Shown here one piece after another: positions 1-11,475 of a DNA stretch of 64,000 nucleotides (positions are counted from its first letter, which is position 1; each line of letters starts with the position of its first letter). Source of the DNA: Megascapheus bottae (Eukaryota; Chordata; Mammalia; Rodentia; Geomyidae); contig JANJXV010000037.1 of the NCBI GenBank assembly GCA_024803745.1, forward strand, positions 4,973,001 to 5,037,000. The letters are read 5' to 3'. The position numbers were made by a program, and so were the translations under genes. Under the pieces are notes generated by a model. That model was not told the DNA's origin and ran no database searches. It saw nothing but the letters and a program-made list of their open reading frames with translations.

Positions 1-815
1 TGAGGTTTCTATTTAGCTTGCTAGCTTATGTCCTTTGCCAGTCCCATTTATCCAAACTTTCTTTGATTTGTTGTATTTCTGGGTCTTTATTAAGAAAGTT
101 TCGACGTGTGCCAAGGAGACCTAGTGTATCTTCTCTGCTTTTCTGTAAAGTTTTCAGGGTATCTGCTTTTATCTCAAGGTCTTTGATCTATTTGGAATTA
201 ATGCTGGTGCAGGGTGACATAGAAGGATCCAACTTTAGTTGAAGAAGCTGCCATTCTTCCATTCTATTTTTTTGGCTCCCTTATCAAAGATTAGGTGGCC
301 ATAGGTCTGTGGGTTGATTTCTGGGTCTTCAATTTCATTACATTGGTCCTCAGGCCTGTTCTTGTGCCAGTACCAAGCTCTTTTTGTTACTATAGCTCTG
401 TAATAGAGTCTAAAGTTTGGTATTGAAATTCCTCCTGCACTGTTCTTTCTGCTAAGAATTGTTTTTGCTATATGGGGTCTTTTATTATTCCATATGAAAT
501 TTTGGATTGCCTCTTCCATTCTTTTAAAGAATCGCATTGGGATATTGATAGGTATTACGTTGAATTTGTAGATAGCCCTTAGCAAAATTGCCATTTTCAC
601 GGTGTTGATTCTTCCAATCCAGGAGCATGGGAAGTTTTTCCATTTCCTCAGTTCTGCTTTAATTTCCTTTTTCAGAATTTTAAAGTTTTCATCATAAATA
701 TCCTTTACATTCTTAGTTAACTCCTGGGTACTTTATTTTCTTTGAGGCTATTGCAAAAGGAGTTGCTTTTCTTATTGCTGCCTCGATCCTCTTGTTGTTG
801 GCATATAGGAAAGCA
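1..815 (-). mobile_element. L1 ORF2 fragment, antisense, cut by window edge
   Basis: Antisense L1 reverse-transcriptase-region sequence. The - strand frame over 235-600 contains MEEAIQNFIWNNKRP and WYWHKNR, typical of the L1 ORF2 C-terminal half. It is fragmentary and not expected to be functional. Confidence 0.85.
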
Positions 816-1225
816 AAGTTATTTCTTTTCTCCCTTTTTCCACTTATGGTTAATCTCATGTGGTTACTGTATCTGACTTTGTTACCTGATATACTGTAAA
901 TATACTTTTTTTGTTTATTTGAATAGGGAAGGGAAGGGGGAAAACAAGATGACTGGGCTGGGGAGGGGTGAAGAAAAAGAGACAAAAATATGAAAGGGTT
1001 ATCAAGGTTTAAGAAGTAATGTCCCTACCAAGACATGTGAAAGGGTATCAATGTATGTGAATTAATGCACCTTCTATCTGGCAAATATCATGTAACCCTT
1101 TTACTAATTACAATAAAAAAAAGTTAAAAAAAAAAGAAGTAATGTCCCCACTACCTGACAATTGTAACTGTAACCCCTCTATACATTATCCCAACAATAA
1201 AATACAGTATATATGTATATATCTA
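816..1225 (+). mobile_element. L1 3' UTR, sense, with nested insertion
   Basis: Sense L1 3' UTR (GTTACTGTATCTGACTTTG, later GTAACCCCTCTATACATTAT and AATAAAA). It is interrupted by a short L1 tail at 1026-1133. Adjacent antisense ORF2 on the left suggests an inverted L1 insertion. Confidence 0.75.
1026..1133 (+). mobile_element. Very short L1 3'-end insertion with perfect TSD
   Basis: An L1 tail of only about 108 nt ending in AATAAAAAAAAGTTAAAAA. It is flanked by the 15-nt direct repeat AAGAAGTAATGTCCC at 1011-1025 and 1134-1148, so it is an extreme 5' truncation inside an older L1 3' UTR. Confidence 0.85.
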
Positions 1226-1333
1226 TATCTACATATGAAAAAAACCCTTGGATTTCCATAAGAATATCTTCTATTTCTCATTGCAAAAAAGTATCAGTTT
1301 GTGACAAAACAATTGAAAGCGAAAATCAGTTTG

Positions 1334-1521
1334 GGGCCAGGAGTTTGGCCTAGTGATAGAGTGCTTGCCTAGCATGCACAAAGACCACGATTTGATTCCT
1401 TAGTACTACATATATAGAAAAAGCTGGAAGTGCTGTGGCTCAAGTAGTCAAGTTCTAGCCTTGAGAAAGCCCATGGACAGTACTCTTGCCCTGAGTACAA
1501 GCCCCAGAACTGGCAAAAAGA
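1334..1521 (+). repeat. SINE-A (tandem tRNA-like dimer), sense
   Basis: Begins GGGGCCAGGAGTTTGGCCTAG and ends CCCCAGAACTGGCAAAAAG. It has two tRNA-like monomers: the first with box-A-like TGGCCTAGTGATAGAGTGC and box-B-like CGATTTGATTCCT, the second with GTGGCTCAAGTAGTCAAG. Confidence 0.9.
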
Positions 1522-1865
1522 ATCAGTTTGGAGGGTTTCCTTGCAAGTCTTTTTCTCTATGTTTAGTTAGTATTTCATAGGATTGATTTGTAATTCTTTT
1601 TTTCCCATATTTTTTATCATAATTGTAATTGATAGAAAGGTTATATCATATTCACCAGATAGAAGGTGCATTACTTCACAAACATTGATACCCTTTCTCA
1701 TGTATGTCTTGGTCCCCATTTCTCTCCCCCCACTCCCACCCTGATTTGTAACTCTTTAAACAAGGCCAAACTCCCTGCCCCAGATTTGTAACTCTTTAAA
1801 CAAAATCTAAGTGGTATTATGCTCTACTTGCCATTATCTAATTTGATTTATTGTTATTATTATTT

Positions 1866-2068
1866 TGTTGGTCATGGGGCTTGATTTTAGGGTTTGGGTA
1901 CTGTCCCTGAGCTCTTTTTGCTTAAGGCTAATGCTCTACCACTATTTTTGGTGAATTAGAGATAAGAGTCTCTTGGACTTTTGTGCTTGGACTGGCTCTG
2001 AACTGTGATCCTTAGATTCAGTCTCCTGAGTAACTGGGATTACAGGCCTGAATCACAAGTGCCTGGCC
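1866..2068 (-). repeat. SINE-B (B1-like head, ID-like tail), antisense
   Basis: Antisense copy: the ID-like part (GGGGCTTGATTTTAGGG, CTACCAC) is followed by the B1-like head ending GGGATTACAGGCC. Diverged. Confidence 0.85.
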
Positions 2069-2156
2069 AACTTGATTATATTTCCAAGCCAAAAATAGGT
2101 CATTGAGACTTAATTGCTACTTAATTTATAGTTTGCTATATTCTCTCTCTCTCTCT

Positions 2157-2360
2157 TTTTTTTTTTTTGCCAGTCTTGGGCTTGGGCTCAGAGCTTGAGC
2201 ACTGTCCTTGGACTTTCTCAAGGCTAGCACTCTACCACTTGAGCTTCCACTTGAGCTACCGCTTCCGGCTTTTTTCTATGTATGTGGTACCGAGGAATCG
2301 AACCCGGGTATTCGTGCATGCTAGGCAAGCACTCTACCACTAGGCCAAACTCCCGGTCCT
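2157..2360 (-). repeat. SINE-A, antisense
   Basis: Starts with a T run (poly(A) tail on the - strand) and TTGCCAGTCTTGGGC, ends CCAAACTCCCGGTCC. It includes GGTACCGAGGAATCGAACCC. Confidence 0.92.
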
Positions 2361-3841
2361 GCTATATTCTTTTTAAACATTTATTGTTATTATAGAGGTG
2401 ATATGCAGAAGGTTACATTTATATGTATCAGGTAATAAGTACGCTTCCTTTTGTACAGTGTCTTCTGTTCCCTCAGTCTCTCTCATTCCCTCCCTCCTAT
2501 CTCCCATAAGTTGTATAGTTCATTTTCTTCAATGTCCACTGCGCTCCACTGCTGCACTTTTCCATCCTTTGTCCTTGTATTCTGTGTCATTCCTCTACCC
2601 CCCTACAGACATGCATGTGAATACATAGTATTTAAATTAAAGAATACAGAGTCATCAGAAAAGGAAAAAAAAATTTAAAATCCTTTGTGTCCTTCTCTCT
2701 GGAGTTTGTTTCAGTACATATAGTATTTTATATACATAGAAAGAAGTGCTTGGGTATTGTACCTTTGTGATTCTCTCCTAAAACTATCCCCTTTTGACCT
2801 TTCTTAAGTGAGTATCTAGAAGCCTGTGCGCTTTAGATCTAACTTCCACATATTAGAGAGAACGTGCGCTCTCTCATCTTGACTTACCTCACTTAACATG
2901 ACCTGTTTCATTTTCATTCATTTCCAAGCAAATGACATTATTACTTCTAATGGCTGTGTAAAATTCCACTGCATTTAAGTACCATATTTTTGATCCACTC
3001 ATCTCATATGGGCATCTGGGCTGTTTCCATATCTTGGCTATGGTGAATAGTACAGTGATGAATATGGCTGTCCTTGTCGTATCCTGTCTCATGATGCTTA
3101 AAGGTAGATGCTTAGGCATGGTATGGCTGGGTCACAGGGAAGGTCTACGTTTAGTTTTATGAGGAACCTCCAAACTGCTTTCCATAGTGGTTGTGCTAGT
3201 TTACATTCTCACCAGCAGTGCAGTATAGCTCCTCTTTCTCCACATCCCCGCCAGCCTTTGTTATTGTTTGAAATAAAAATGTGGCCAATCTGATTAGAAT
3301 GAGATGGAATCTCAGGGTTATTTTGGTTTGCATTTCCTTTATGGTCAGGGATGATGAGCATCTCCTCATGTGTTTCTTTGCTATTTTTACCTCTTCTGAG
3401 AAGTCTCTCTTTAGCTTTCTTGCCCAGTTAGTGACTGGTGTATTAAGGTTGGGGGAGTTAGTTTATAGAGCGTCCTGTATACATTGAATATTAGGACTTT
3501 GGTGTACTGCTGACAAAACTCTTTCTCCAATTGGTTGGCTGTCTTGCTAGTTTAGTGGTTATGACTTTAGCTCTGCAGAAACTTTTTAATTTCATAAAGG
3601 TGTGCTTGTCAAGTCTCTTTGATCTGGTGTGCCCCTCTAACCCTATTCAGAAAGTTTCTACTTGTACCTATAAGTTCTAATGTCTCTCTTACTCTGTCTT
3701 GCAGTAGTGTTAGACTTTTGGTCTGATGTTGAAGCCTTTGATCTACTTTGAATTGATGTTCATACATGGTGACAAATAGGGATCCACTTTACGTTTTGTG
3801 CATATGGCTGTCCAGTTTTCCCAATACCAATTGTTAAGGCT

Positions 3842-4033
3842 GTTTTTTTTTTTGCCAGTCCTGTGGCTTGAACTCAAGGCCTGAGTACTGTCCTTGGACT
3901 TTCTCAAGGCTAGAGTTCTACCACTTGAGCACAGCACCATTTCCGGCTTTTTCTACGTATGTGGTACCGAGGAATTGAACCGGGTCTTCGTGCATGCTAG
4001 GCAAGCACTCTACCACTTGGCCAAAATCCTGGT
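3842..4033 (-). repeat. SINE-A, antisense, inside old L1
   Basis: T run plus TTGCCAGTCCTGTGGC at the left, ending GGCCAAAATCCTGG. It interrupts the antisense L1. Confidence 0.9.
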
Positions 4034-4517
4034 GAGCCTATGTTCTTTTTATCCCAGGGTATGTCTTTGCCTCCTTTGTTGAATATATGACTATATGTAT
4101 GTGGTTTTGTTTCTGGGTCTTCTAATCTGTCCCGTTGACCTTTAGGTTTATTTTTGTTCCCATATCAAGCTCATTTTTGTTTTTATTATTATAGCTATAT
4201 ACTAGAGTTTGAGGTGGGTATTGTGATACCACCTACATTACTTTTTTTTTTGTCTGGGATTGGTTCAGCTATTATGGGTCTTTTGTCGTTCCATATGAAT
4301 TTTGTATTATTTTCTCTATCTCAGTAAAGAATGTCATTGCAATTTTGAGGGGGATTGTATTGAATAGGTATACCATTTTTGGCAGTATGGCCATTTTCAC
4401 AATATTGATTCTACCTATTCATGACCATGGAAGGATTTTTTCCTGATGTCTTTCTTCATATTTTTACAGTTTTTGCTATGAAGAACTTTTATGTCTTTGG
4501 TTAGGTTAATTACTAGG

Positions 4518-4719
4518 ATTTTTTTTTTTTTGCCAGTTGTGGGGACTGAACTCAGGGCCTGAGCACTGTCCTTGGGCTTTCTCAGGCTAGAACTCTACCA
4601 CTTGAGCCACAGCACCATTTCCAGCTTTTTTCCTAGGCATGTGGTACTAAGGAATTGAACCTGGGTCTTCCTGCATGCTAGGCAAGCACTCTTACCACTA
4701 GGCCAAACTCCCAGCCCCC
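4518..4719 (-). repeat. SINE-A, antisense, inside old L1
   Basis: T run plus TTGCCAGTTGTGGGGAC, ending CCAAACTCCCAGCCCC. The host L1 resumes with CTAGGATTTTTTTT, which matches CTAGGATTTTTTTTTTT on the left (a likely target-site duplication of about 13 nt). Confidence 0.9.
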
Positions 4720-5384
4720 TAGGATTTTTTTTGAGGCTATTTCAATTGGGGTTGTTTTCATGATTTCTCTTTCTGGCATATAGAAAGGCTACTGATATTT
4801 GTGGGTTAATTTTGTATCCTGGTACTTTGCTGAAGTAGTTGATCAGATCTAGGAGTTTGGGAGTGGAGTTTTTTTAATCCTCTTTCTTTTTATGTTTCAG
4901 GTATAAGATCATGTCATCTGCAAATGGATAGTCTAATATCTTCTTTCCCTATGTGAATCCCTTTTATGTCCTTTTCTTGCCTTATTGCTCTGGCTAAGTA
5001 TTCCAGAACTATATTGAAGAGGAGTGGGGAGAGTGGGAATTCTTGCCTTATTCCTGATTTTAGGGAACATGGTTTTAGGTTTTTCCCAATGGAGTATAAT
5101 ATTGGCTGTTGTTCTGTCATATATAGCCTTTATTGTTTTAAAGAATATAACTTCTATTCCTACTTTTTCCAAAGCTTTTGACATGAATTGGTATTGTATT
5201 TTGTCAAAGGCTTTTTCTGCACTGAGATGATCTTGTGGTTGTTGTCTTTGCTTCTGTTGATGTGGTGAATTACATGTATTTATTTGTGCATATTAAAATA
5301 TCCTTGCATCGGTTGGATGAAGCCTACATGGTCATAATGAATGATTTAAAAAATTTGTTTCTTGATTTTATTGACTAATATTTT

Positions 5385-6157
5385 TTTCTTTTTTAAATAT
5401 ATTTTTTATTGTAATTAATAGAAGGGTTACATGATATTTGCCAGATAGGAGGTGCATTAATTCACATACATTGATACCCTTTCTCATGTCTTGGTCCCCA
5501 TTTCCCTCTCCCCACCCCCATCCCTCATCTTGTTTTCCCCCCTTCCCTATCCAATTTCAAGTAACCAAATACAAATATATCCAATATATCAGATAACAAA
5601 GTGAGATACTGTAACAATATGAGATAACCAAGAGACAGCAAAACAGATGAGCGATAACAGTACATTAAGGACAACAATTACTCATATGGCTTTTGTTTCT
5701 ATATCCTAGAGGTCCTTTCATTTAGCATCATACTATATGGCCTTATGTATCTAGGTTTTGCTCTATTGCAAAACTCTGCTAGGAGAGACCAAGGTTTCTA
5801 CTGATTATGACAAAATGAGGGAAACCATTGAGCCTAATTTCCTTTGAGTCTGGCTTACTTCACTTAATATGATTTTTTCTAAGTCTTTCCATTTCCTAAC
5901 AAATAGGGTGATGTCATTCTTTCTGATAGCCGCATAGAATTCCATTGTGTAGAAATACCACATCTTGTTGCTCCACTCATCAACTGAGAGACATTTGGGT
6001 TGGTTCCATATCTTTGCTATGGTAAATAGTGCTGCAATGAACTTAGTTGTGCTAGTGGCTTTAGTATGTCCTTGATTCTGGACGTTTGGGTAAATGCCAA
6101 GTAGTGGAATTCCTGGGTCATAGGGGAGCTCTATGTTTAGTCTTTTGAGGAACTGTG
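5385..6157 (-). mobile_element. Younger 5'-truncated L1, antisense, nested
   Basis: L1 3' UTR and the ORF2 end in antisense (TTTTTATTGTAATTAATAGA at the left). It is flanked by TTGACTAATATTTT (5371-5384) and TTGGCTAATATTTT (6158-6171), a 14-nt duplication with one mismatch within the older L1. Confidence 0.88.
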
Positions 6158-7109
6158 TTGGCTAATATTTTATTGAAGAGTTTAGAATCTGTGTTCAGCA
6201 GAGTAATTGGTATGTTGTTCCTTTTGTTGTTGGATCCTTACCTGGTTTTGGAATGAATATGATAATGACTCATAAAATGAGTTTGGAATTGCTCTGTTTC
6301 TATTTCATGGAAAAGCTTGAGGAGTATTGGTAATAGTTCATCATTAAAAGTCTTATACAATCCAGCTTTTCCTTGTTGGAAGACTTGTGATTACTTCCTC
6401 TATCTTATTGTGTGTTATTGACTTTTTTAGCTGGTTTATATCTTCTTGGTTCAGTTTAGGCAGTTTTAAAAAAATTTTATTGTAATGTATAGAGGGATTA
6501 TAGTTACATTTGTCAGGTAGTAAGTGCATTACTTCTCACACATCGATACCCCTTCTCATGTTTTTTCCCATTTCCCTTCCCTCAGCCAATCATCCTATTT
6601 CAAATAACCAAATGTATATACAATATACCAGGTAACACAATCAGATATAGTAACAATGTGAGATTAACCAAAGGGCAACAAAAGAGAAGAGAAATAACAT
6701 AGTAAATTAAGAACAACAATCACACAAGATTGTTTCCATATCCATCCTTTCATTTAGTCTCATTCTATATGACCTTATGAATCTAGGTTTTGTGCTACTG
6801 TAATCCTCTGCTAGGAGAGTCCTAGATGTGTACTAATTATGACAAGTGAGGGGAAACCATTGAGCTTACTTCACTTAATATGTTTTTTTTTCTAAGTCTT
6901 TCAATTTCCTTATAAATGGGGCAAAGTCAATGTCATTCTTTTTGATGGCAGGATAGAATTCCATTGTGAATAAATACCACATCTTGTTGAACCAATCAGA
7001 TGTGCCCAATTGAGGGGCATACTGCTTTTAATAGTGGTTGAGTGAGTTTACACTCCCATCAATGGTGCAGTAGCGATCTCTCCTAGTCATATCCCCACCA
7101 GCATCTCTT

Positions 7110-7409
7110 TTTTTTTTTTCAGTAGACACAGTGGAAACTTTATTTTGCAAATCCATCTCCCCATACTGGGGACCGTAAAAATGTACATTTTGATAAGAAT
7201 CCACACCAAGGCAGATGGTAATTAGGAAGGGTTCCTCAACAAACCATGCTGGCTCCATTGGTAGCTTCAATTACGTGACAACAAAGTGAAGAGACACAAA
7301 GCTATTTTCTGTTCACAGGACAGACACAAAGTTTCTTGTCTTGGTGCCAGTACCAGGACTTAAAAGTTGGAGCCGTGGGTCCTTGACCAGCTTTGCTTGT
7401 TCACAGCTG
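7110..7409 (-). pseudogene. Processed retrocopy of an unidentified mRNA 3' end
   Basis: On the - strand this is a 300-nt transcript-like segment ending in AATAAA (7144-7139) and a poly(A) run. It is flanked by the perfect 16-nt direct repeat CCCACCAGCATCTCTT at 7094-7109 and 7410-7425. These are hallmarks of L1-mediated retroposition. I do not recognise the source gene; the sequence looks mostly like 3' UTR and has no convincing open frame. Confidence 0.8.
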
Positions 7410-7502
7410 CCCACCAGCATCTCTTATTGTGAGATTTCTTGATCATGGCCATTGTAAGTGGAGTGAGGTGGAATCTCAAATTTGTTTTGATTTACATTTC
7501 TT

Positions 7503-7612
7503 TTTTCATATATTTTTATTGTAATTAATAGAAGGGTTACATTGTATTCACCAGATAGAAGGTGCATTAATTCACATACATTGATACCCTTTCTCATGCC
7601 TTGGTCCCCATG
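7503..7612 (-). mobile_element. Short L1 3' UTR piece, antisense
   Basis: Contains ATTGTAATTAATAGAAGGGT and CACATACATTGATACCCTTT, matching the 3' end seen elsewhere. It interrupts the ORF2 sequence of the host L1 (compare the uninterrupted copy at about 11310-11325). Confidence 0.75.
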
Positions 7613-8559
7613 GCCAGAGATGTTGAGCGTTTCTTCATGTGTCTATAGGCCATTCTTATTTTCTTTTCAGAGAAGTGTCTCTTTAAGTCTTTGGCCCATC
7701 TTTTAATGGGATGGCTGTTTCTTTGAAGATTTGTTTTGGAGAGATTCATTTTTTTAAGCTGTTGATATATTTTAGATATGAGGCATTTGTTGTATGGTTA
7801 GTGAAGATCTTCTCCCACTCTGTGGGGCTTCTTTTTAACTTCCTGGCTATGTCTTTTGCTATACAGAAGCTCTGCAGTTTAATGCAGTCCCATTTCTCCA
7901 AACTTTCTTTAATTTGTTGTGTTTCTGGGGCTTTATTAAGAAAGTTTCGACCTGTGCCAAGGAGACCTAGTGTATCTTCTATTCCTTCTTGTAAAGGTTT
8001 CAGGGTATCTAGTTTAGGCAGTTTTTGTTTCTAAAAATTCATCCATTTTGATGCCTTTACTATTGAATTTTCCCTCTTCATTGATCCCAACTATGCGTAA
8101 ATTGGATCTCTTAGCTGAGCCTGCCAATTCTTGGATTTACTTTTGTTAGGTTCTGAGTGTTTTTCCCATACTTTTGAGTTTTTATTCTACCTCCTCTATT
8201 GTATCCTCGATGCCTGACATTTTGTTTTCCATTTCACTTATTCTGTTACCTAGGCATTCCATTGTGGTTTGCAGTGTGCTAATGGAACCTTTTATGCTTT
8301 CGGATTGGTTCTCATAGTGTTAATTTCATCTTTTAATGAGTATATAGTTATTCTGAAAATTCCTATCCTTTTGGGAGACTTGGATATTCTTTGTTTTCTC
8401 TCTCTCTCTTCCTCCCCCCACCCCTCTGTTTTAGAGCTTGAACTCAGGACCTGGTGTGGTCCCTGAACCTCTTGTAGCAGTTTGTGAATTTTGGATACTT
8501 CTCTGTAATGTACGATATAATTTTTTCTTTTAGAGCCAAGAAGGAACACTTTACACACA

Positions 8560-8767
8560 GGGCTTTTCTTTTCTTTTCCTTTTTGTTGGCTAGTCCTGGG
8601 GCTTGAAATCAGGGCCTGGGCATGTCCTTGAGCTTTCTCAAGGCTAGTGTTCTTCCAGTTGAGCCACACAGCACTTCCAGCTTTTTCTATGTATGTTGTA
8701 CCGAGGAATTAAACCCAGGACTTTGTGCATGCTAGGTAAACTACCACTAGGCCACGCTACCAGCCCT
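8560..8767 (-). repeat. SINE-A, antisense
   Basis: Pyrimidine tract then GTTGGCTAGTCCTGGGG, ending GGCCACGCTACCAGCCC. Somewhat diverged. Confidence 0.85.
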
Positions 8768-8929
8768 CACAGGGCCTTTCTCAAAGAAGGAGCACAATTG
8801 CAGACTCTCCTACAGGAAACAACACAATGGATCATCATTGGAGCATCATTGGATGCTGTCCTCGTGCCTATAAATCCATCATCGTTGTGGCAAAGTAGAT
8901 GAACCCATAGAACACAAGAACATAATATT

Positions 8930-9160
8930 AAGCCTTTGGAGCCAGACTTTTTGAGATAAACTCTGACTTCTATTCCTCACTTATAATTGGGCAGATTATT
9001 TAGGCCTTCTAAAGATCAGTTTTCTCTCTTGTAAAATGGGAATGACAGGTGTGCCTATTTTATGGGATTGTTGCAGAGATTAAATGAGTTATTATGTCAT
9101 TGTCTGCAAAATATTTTCAGCATGGGTTGGCACGTAGTGAATTATGAAAGCATCTTTAGC
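8930..9160 (+). repeat. MIR SINE fragment
   Basis: Resembles the MIR core and 3' part: GGAGCCAGACTTTTTGAG, CTTGTAAAATGGGAATGA, GATTAAATGAGTTATTA and GGTTGGCACGTAGTGA. An ancient mammalian repeat. Confidence 0.7.
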
Positions 9161-9673
9161 TACTATAGAATAGAATTCGGTCTTCATTATTATTTTTGCA
9201 TATTTTTATAATCTTTAAGTAATTGTACAAAGAGGTTGCTATTCACCAAGGCAGTTTATGAGTTCAGTGCATCTTGATCCATGTCACCTCTTTTAACATT
9301 ATTGGCTTTCATTATTGTTTTCAATTTCCAGCTGACTTCTATTTCAAAGTGATTGTGTTTAGATGTGTCTTTCAGTACCTCTGAAAGAATGCTTAGATAA
9401 CATGGTTGAATGAAGAAAAGGATGAAAAATAAGACTAAAAGCCTGTGACTCATCACAATGTGGTGCGGAAAGTAAAAAGCTGCTTTACACAAACAGCTTC
9501 TTTCGATGTGCTTATCAACTATTCTGGCCTATCCTCTTTAAGAAGCTGCAACTGAGGCGTTTGTACATACACATTTGTTAGTCACTTATTGTCAACTTTG
9601 CCACTATGTAACTGTTGATTTGTTTCCATTGGCAGAGATTTACACTATTTTGTGCACTACACATGAAGTGTGA

Positions 9674-9675
<2 letters not shown>

Positions 9676-9716
<41 letters not shown>
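9676..9716. repeat. (GT)n microsatellite
   Basis: About 20 uninterrupted GT units directly abutting the tail side of the antisense SINE-B at 9717. Confidence 0.97.
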
Positions 9717-9720
<4 letters not shown>

Positions 9721-9943
9721 ACCAGCTCTAGGGCTTGAACTTAAGTCCTGATCACTGTCCTTTAGCTTTTTTTGCTCAAGGGTGGTGCTCTACTACTCAT
9801 GCCATACCAGCACCTCCAGCATTGTGCTGGATAATTGGAGATAATAGTCTCACAGATGTTTCTGTGTGGGCTGGCTTCAAATCTCAATTCTCTGTCTTAG
9901 CCTTTTGGGTACCAGGATTACAAGTGTGAGCCACCAGCTTGAG
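9717..9943 (-). repeat. SINE-B, antisense
   Basis: CCAGCTCTAGGGCTTGAACT at the left and GGATTACAAGTGTGAGCCACC at the right. Confidence 0.87.
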
Positions 9944-10007
9944 TTCTTACATGCCATTGATTTCAACTTCCTCTATTTCAAAGTTGTGTATACTGTGAGC
10001 GTTTCTT

Positions 10008-10220
10008 TTTTTTCTTTTCTTTTTTTTTTTTTTTTGCCAGTCCTGGTCTTGGGCTCAGGGCCTGAGCACTGTCCTTGGACTTTCTCAAGGCTAGAGCTCT
10101 ACCACTTGAGCCTCAGCACCACTTCCAGCTTTTTTTCTATGTATGTGGTACCGAGGAATCGAACCTGGGTCTTCGTGCATGCTAGGCAAACACTCTACCA
10201 CTAGGCCAAACTCCCGGCCC
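10008..10220 (-). repeat. SINE-A, antisense, with perfect 18-nt TSD
   Basis: Full-length copy flanked by ATACTGTGAGCGTTTCTT at 9990-10007 and 10221-10238. The undamaged duplication marks a recent insertion. Confidence 0.95.
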
Positions 10221-10373
10221 ATACTGTGAGCGTTTCTTACTGCTGTAAAAATTGCTGGATTATTTTCTGTCCTTTAAGCTGTTCATACACCAGTAATCAG
10301 TGCTGGGCTGGGCTTCCAGATCTCCCTGGGATTTTTTTTTAATGCAATGTAAAATGTCCTAGATTTTCTTTTT

Positions 10374-11475
10374 TTTTAAATTGTTTTTATTGTAATTAGT
10401 AAAAGGGTTACATGATATTTGCCAGATAGAAGGTGCATTAATTCACATACATTGATACCCTTTCACATGTCTTGGTGTACCCATTTCCCTCCCCCCCCAC
10501 ACCCCCCACCCGTCTTGGTTTTCCCCCCTTCCCTATCAAATTTCAAATATCCAAATATAAATAAATTCAATATATCAGATAACAAAGTGAGATACTATAC
10601 CTATATGAGATAACCAAGGGACAGCAAAGGAGATGAGAGACAACATAGTACATTAAGGACAACAATCATTCATTATATGGCTTTTGTTTCAATATCCTGG
10701 AGGTCCTTTCAATTAGCTTCACATTATATGGCCTTATGTATCAAGATTTTGCTCTATTGCAAATCTCTGCTAGGAGAGCCCAAGGTTTCTACTGATTATG
10801 ATGAATGAGGGAAACCATTGAGCCTAAGTTCCTTTGAGTCTGGCTTACTTCACTTAATATGATTTTTTCTAAGTCTTTCCATTTCCTAACAAATGGGGTG
10901 ATGTCATTCTTTCTGACAGCAGCATAGAATTCCATTGTGTACAAATGCCACAACTTGTTGATCCACTCATCAACTGAGGGACATTTAGGTTGGTTCCATA
11001 TCTTTGCTATGGTGAATAGTGCTGCAATGAACATTGTTGTGCTAGTGGGTTTAGTATGTCCTTGTTTCTGGATGGTTGTGTAAATGCCAAGTAGTGGAAT
11101 TGCTGGGTCATAGGGGAGTTGTATGTTTAGCCTTTTGAGGCACTGCCACACTGCTTTCCATAGTGGTTGAATGAGTTTGTACTCCCACCAACAGTGTAGT
11201 AGTGATCCCTCCTGGCCACATCCTCTCCAGCATCTGTTGTCATTCGTTTTCCTGATCCTGGCCATTCTAACTGGAGTGAGGTGGAATCTTAGCGTTGTTT
11301 TGATTTGCATTTCTTTTGTGACCAGAGATGTTGAGCATTTCTTCATGTGTCTATAGGCCATTTTTGTTTCTTCTTCAGAGAAGACTCTCTTTAAGTCTTT
11401 GGCCCATTTTTTAATGGGATGGTTGTTACTTTGGAGGTTAGTTTTGGAGTGATTCAATTTTTTGAGTTGCTTAAA
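10374..11475 (-). mobile_element. 5'-truncated L1, antisense, with intact ORF2 C-terminus
   Basis: Contains the L1 3' UTR (TTTTTATTGTAATTAGTAAA) and an uninterrupted 239-codon - strand frame (11508-10789) covering the ORF2 C-terminal part. Recognisable landmarks are [34 protein letters not shown] and [15 protein letters not shown]. Reverse transcriptase and endonuclease are absent, so it cannot move by itself. The open frame suggests a young insertion. Confidence 0.92.

Larger units (their letters stand above)
6468..8010 (-). mobile_element. 5'-truncated L1, antisense, nested, itself carrying insertions
   Basis: Antisense L1 3' UTR and ORF2 flanked by a perfect 15-nt duplication AGTTTAGGCAGTTTT (6453-6467 and 8011-8025) inside the older L1. 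It carries a retrocopy (7110-7409) and a short L1 3' UTR piece (7503-7612), and has an internal deletion near 7020. Confidence 0.88.
2361..8560 (-). mobile_element. Older L1, antisense, carrying nested insertions
   Basis: A long antisense L1 whose 3' UTR is at the left (about 2361-2890) and whose ORF2 runs rightward, with frames such as [13 protein letters not shown] and [15 protein letters not shown] remnants near 4914-5120. It is broken by SINE-A copies (3842-4033, 4518-4719), two younger L1s with target-site duplications (5385-6157, 6468-8010) and a small SINE piece near 8440. No long frame survives. The right boundary is approximate. Confidence 0.8.

Noticed and set aside
235..600. Frames with reverse-transcriptase-like words here and at 4914-5184, 21673-21900 and elsewhere
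   Set aside because: Recognised as L1 ORF2 pieces; they are annotated as mobile elements, not host genes.
1334..1521. tRNA-like box A and box B sequences (also in the many other SINE copies)
   Set aside because: They belong to tRNA-derived SINEs: dimeric, A-tailed and multi-copy. None folds as an isolated tRNA gene by eye.
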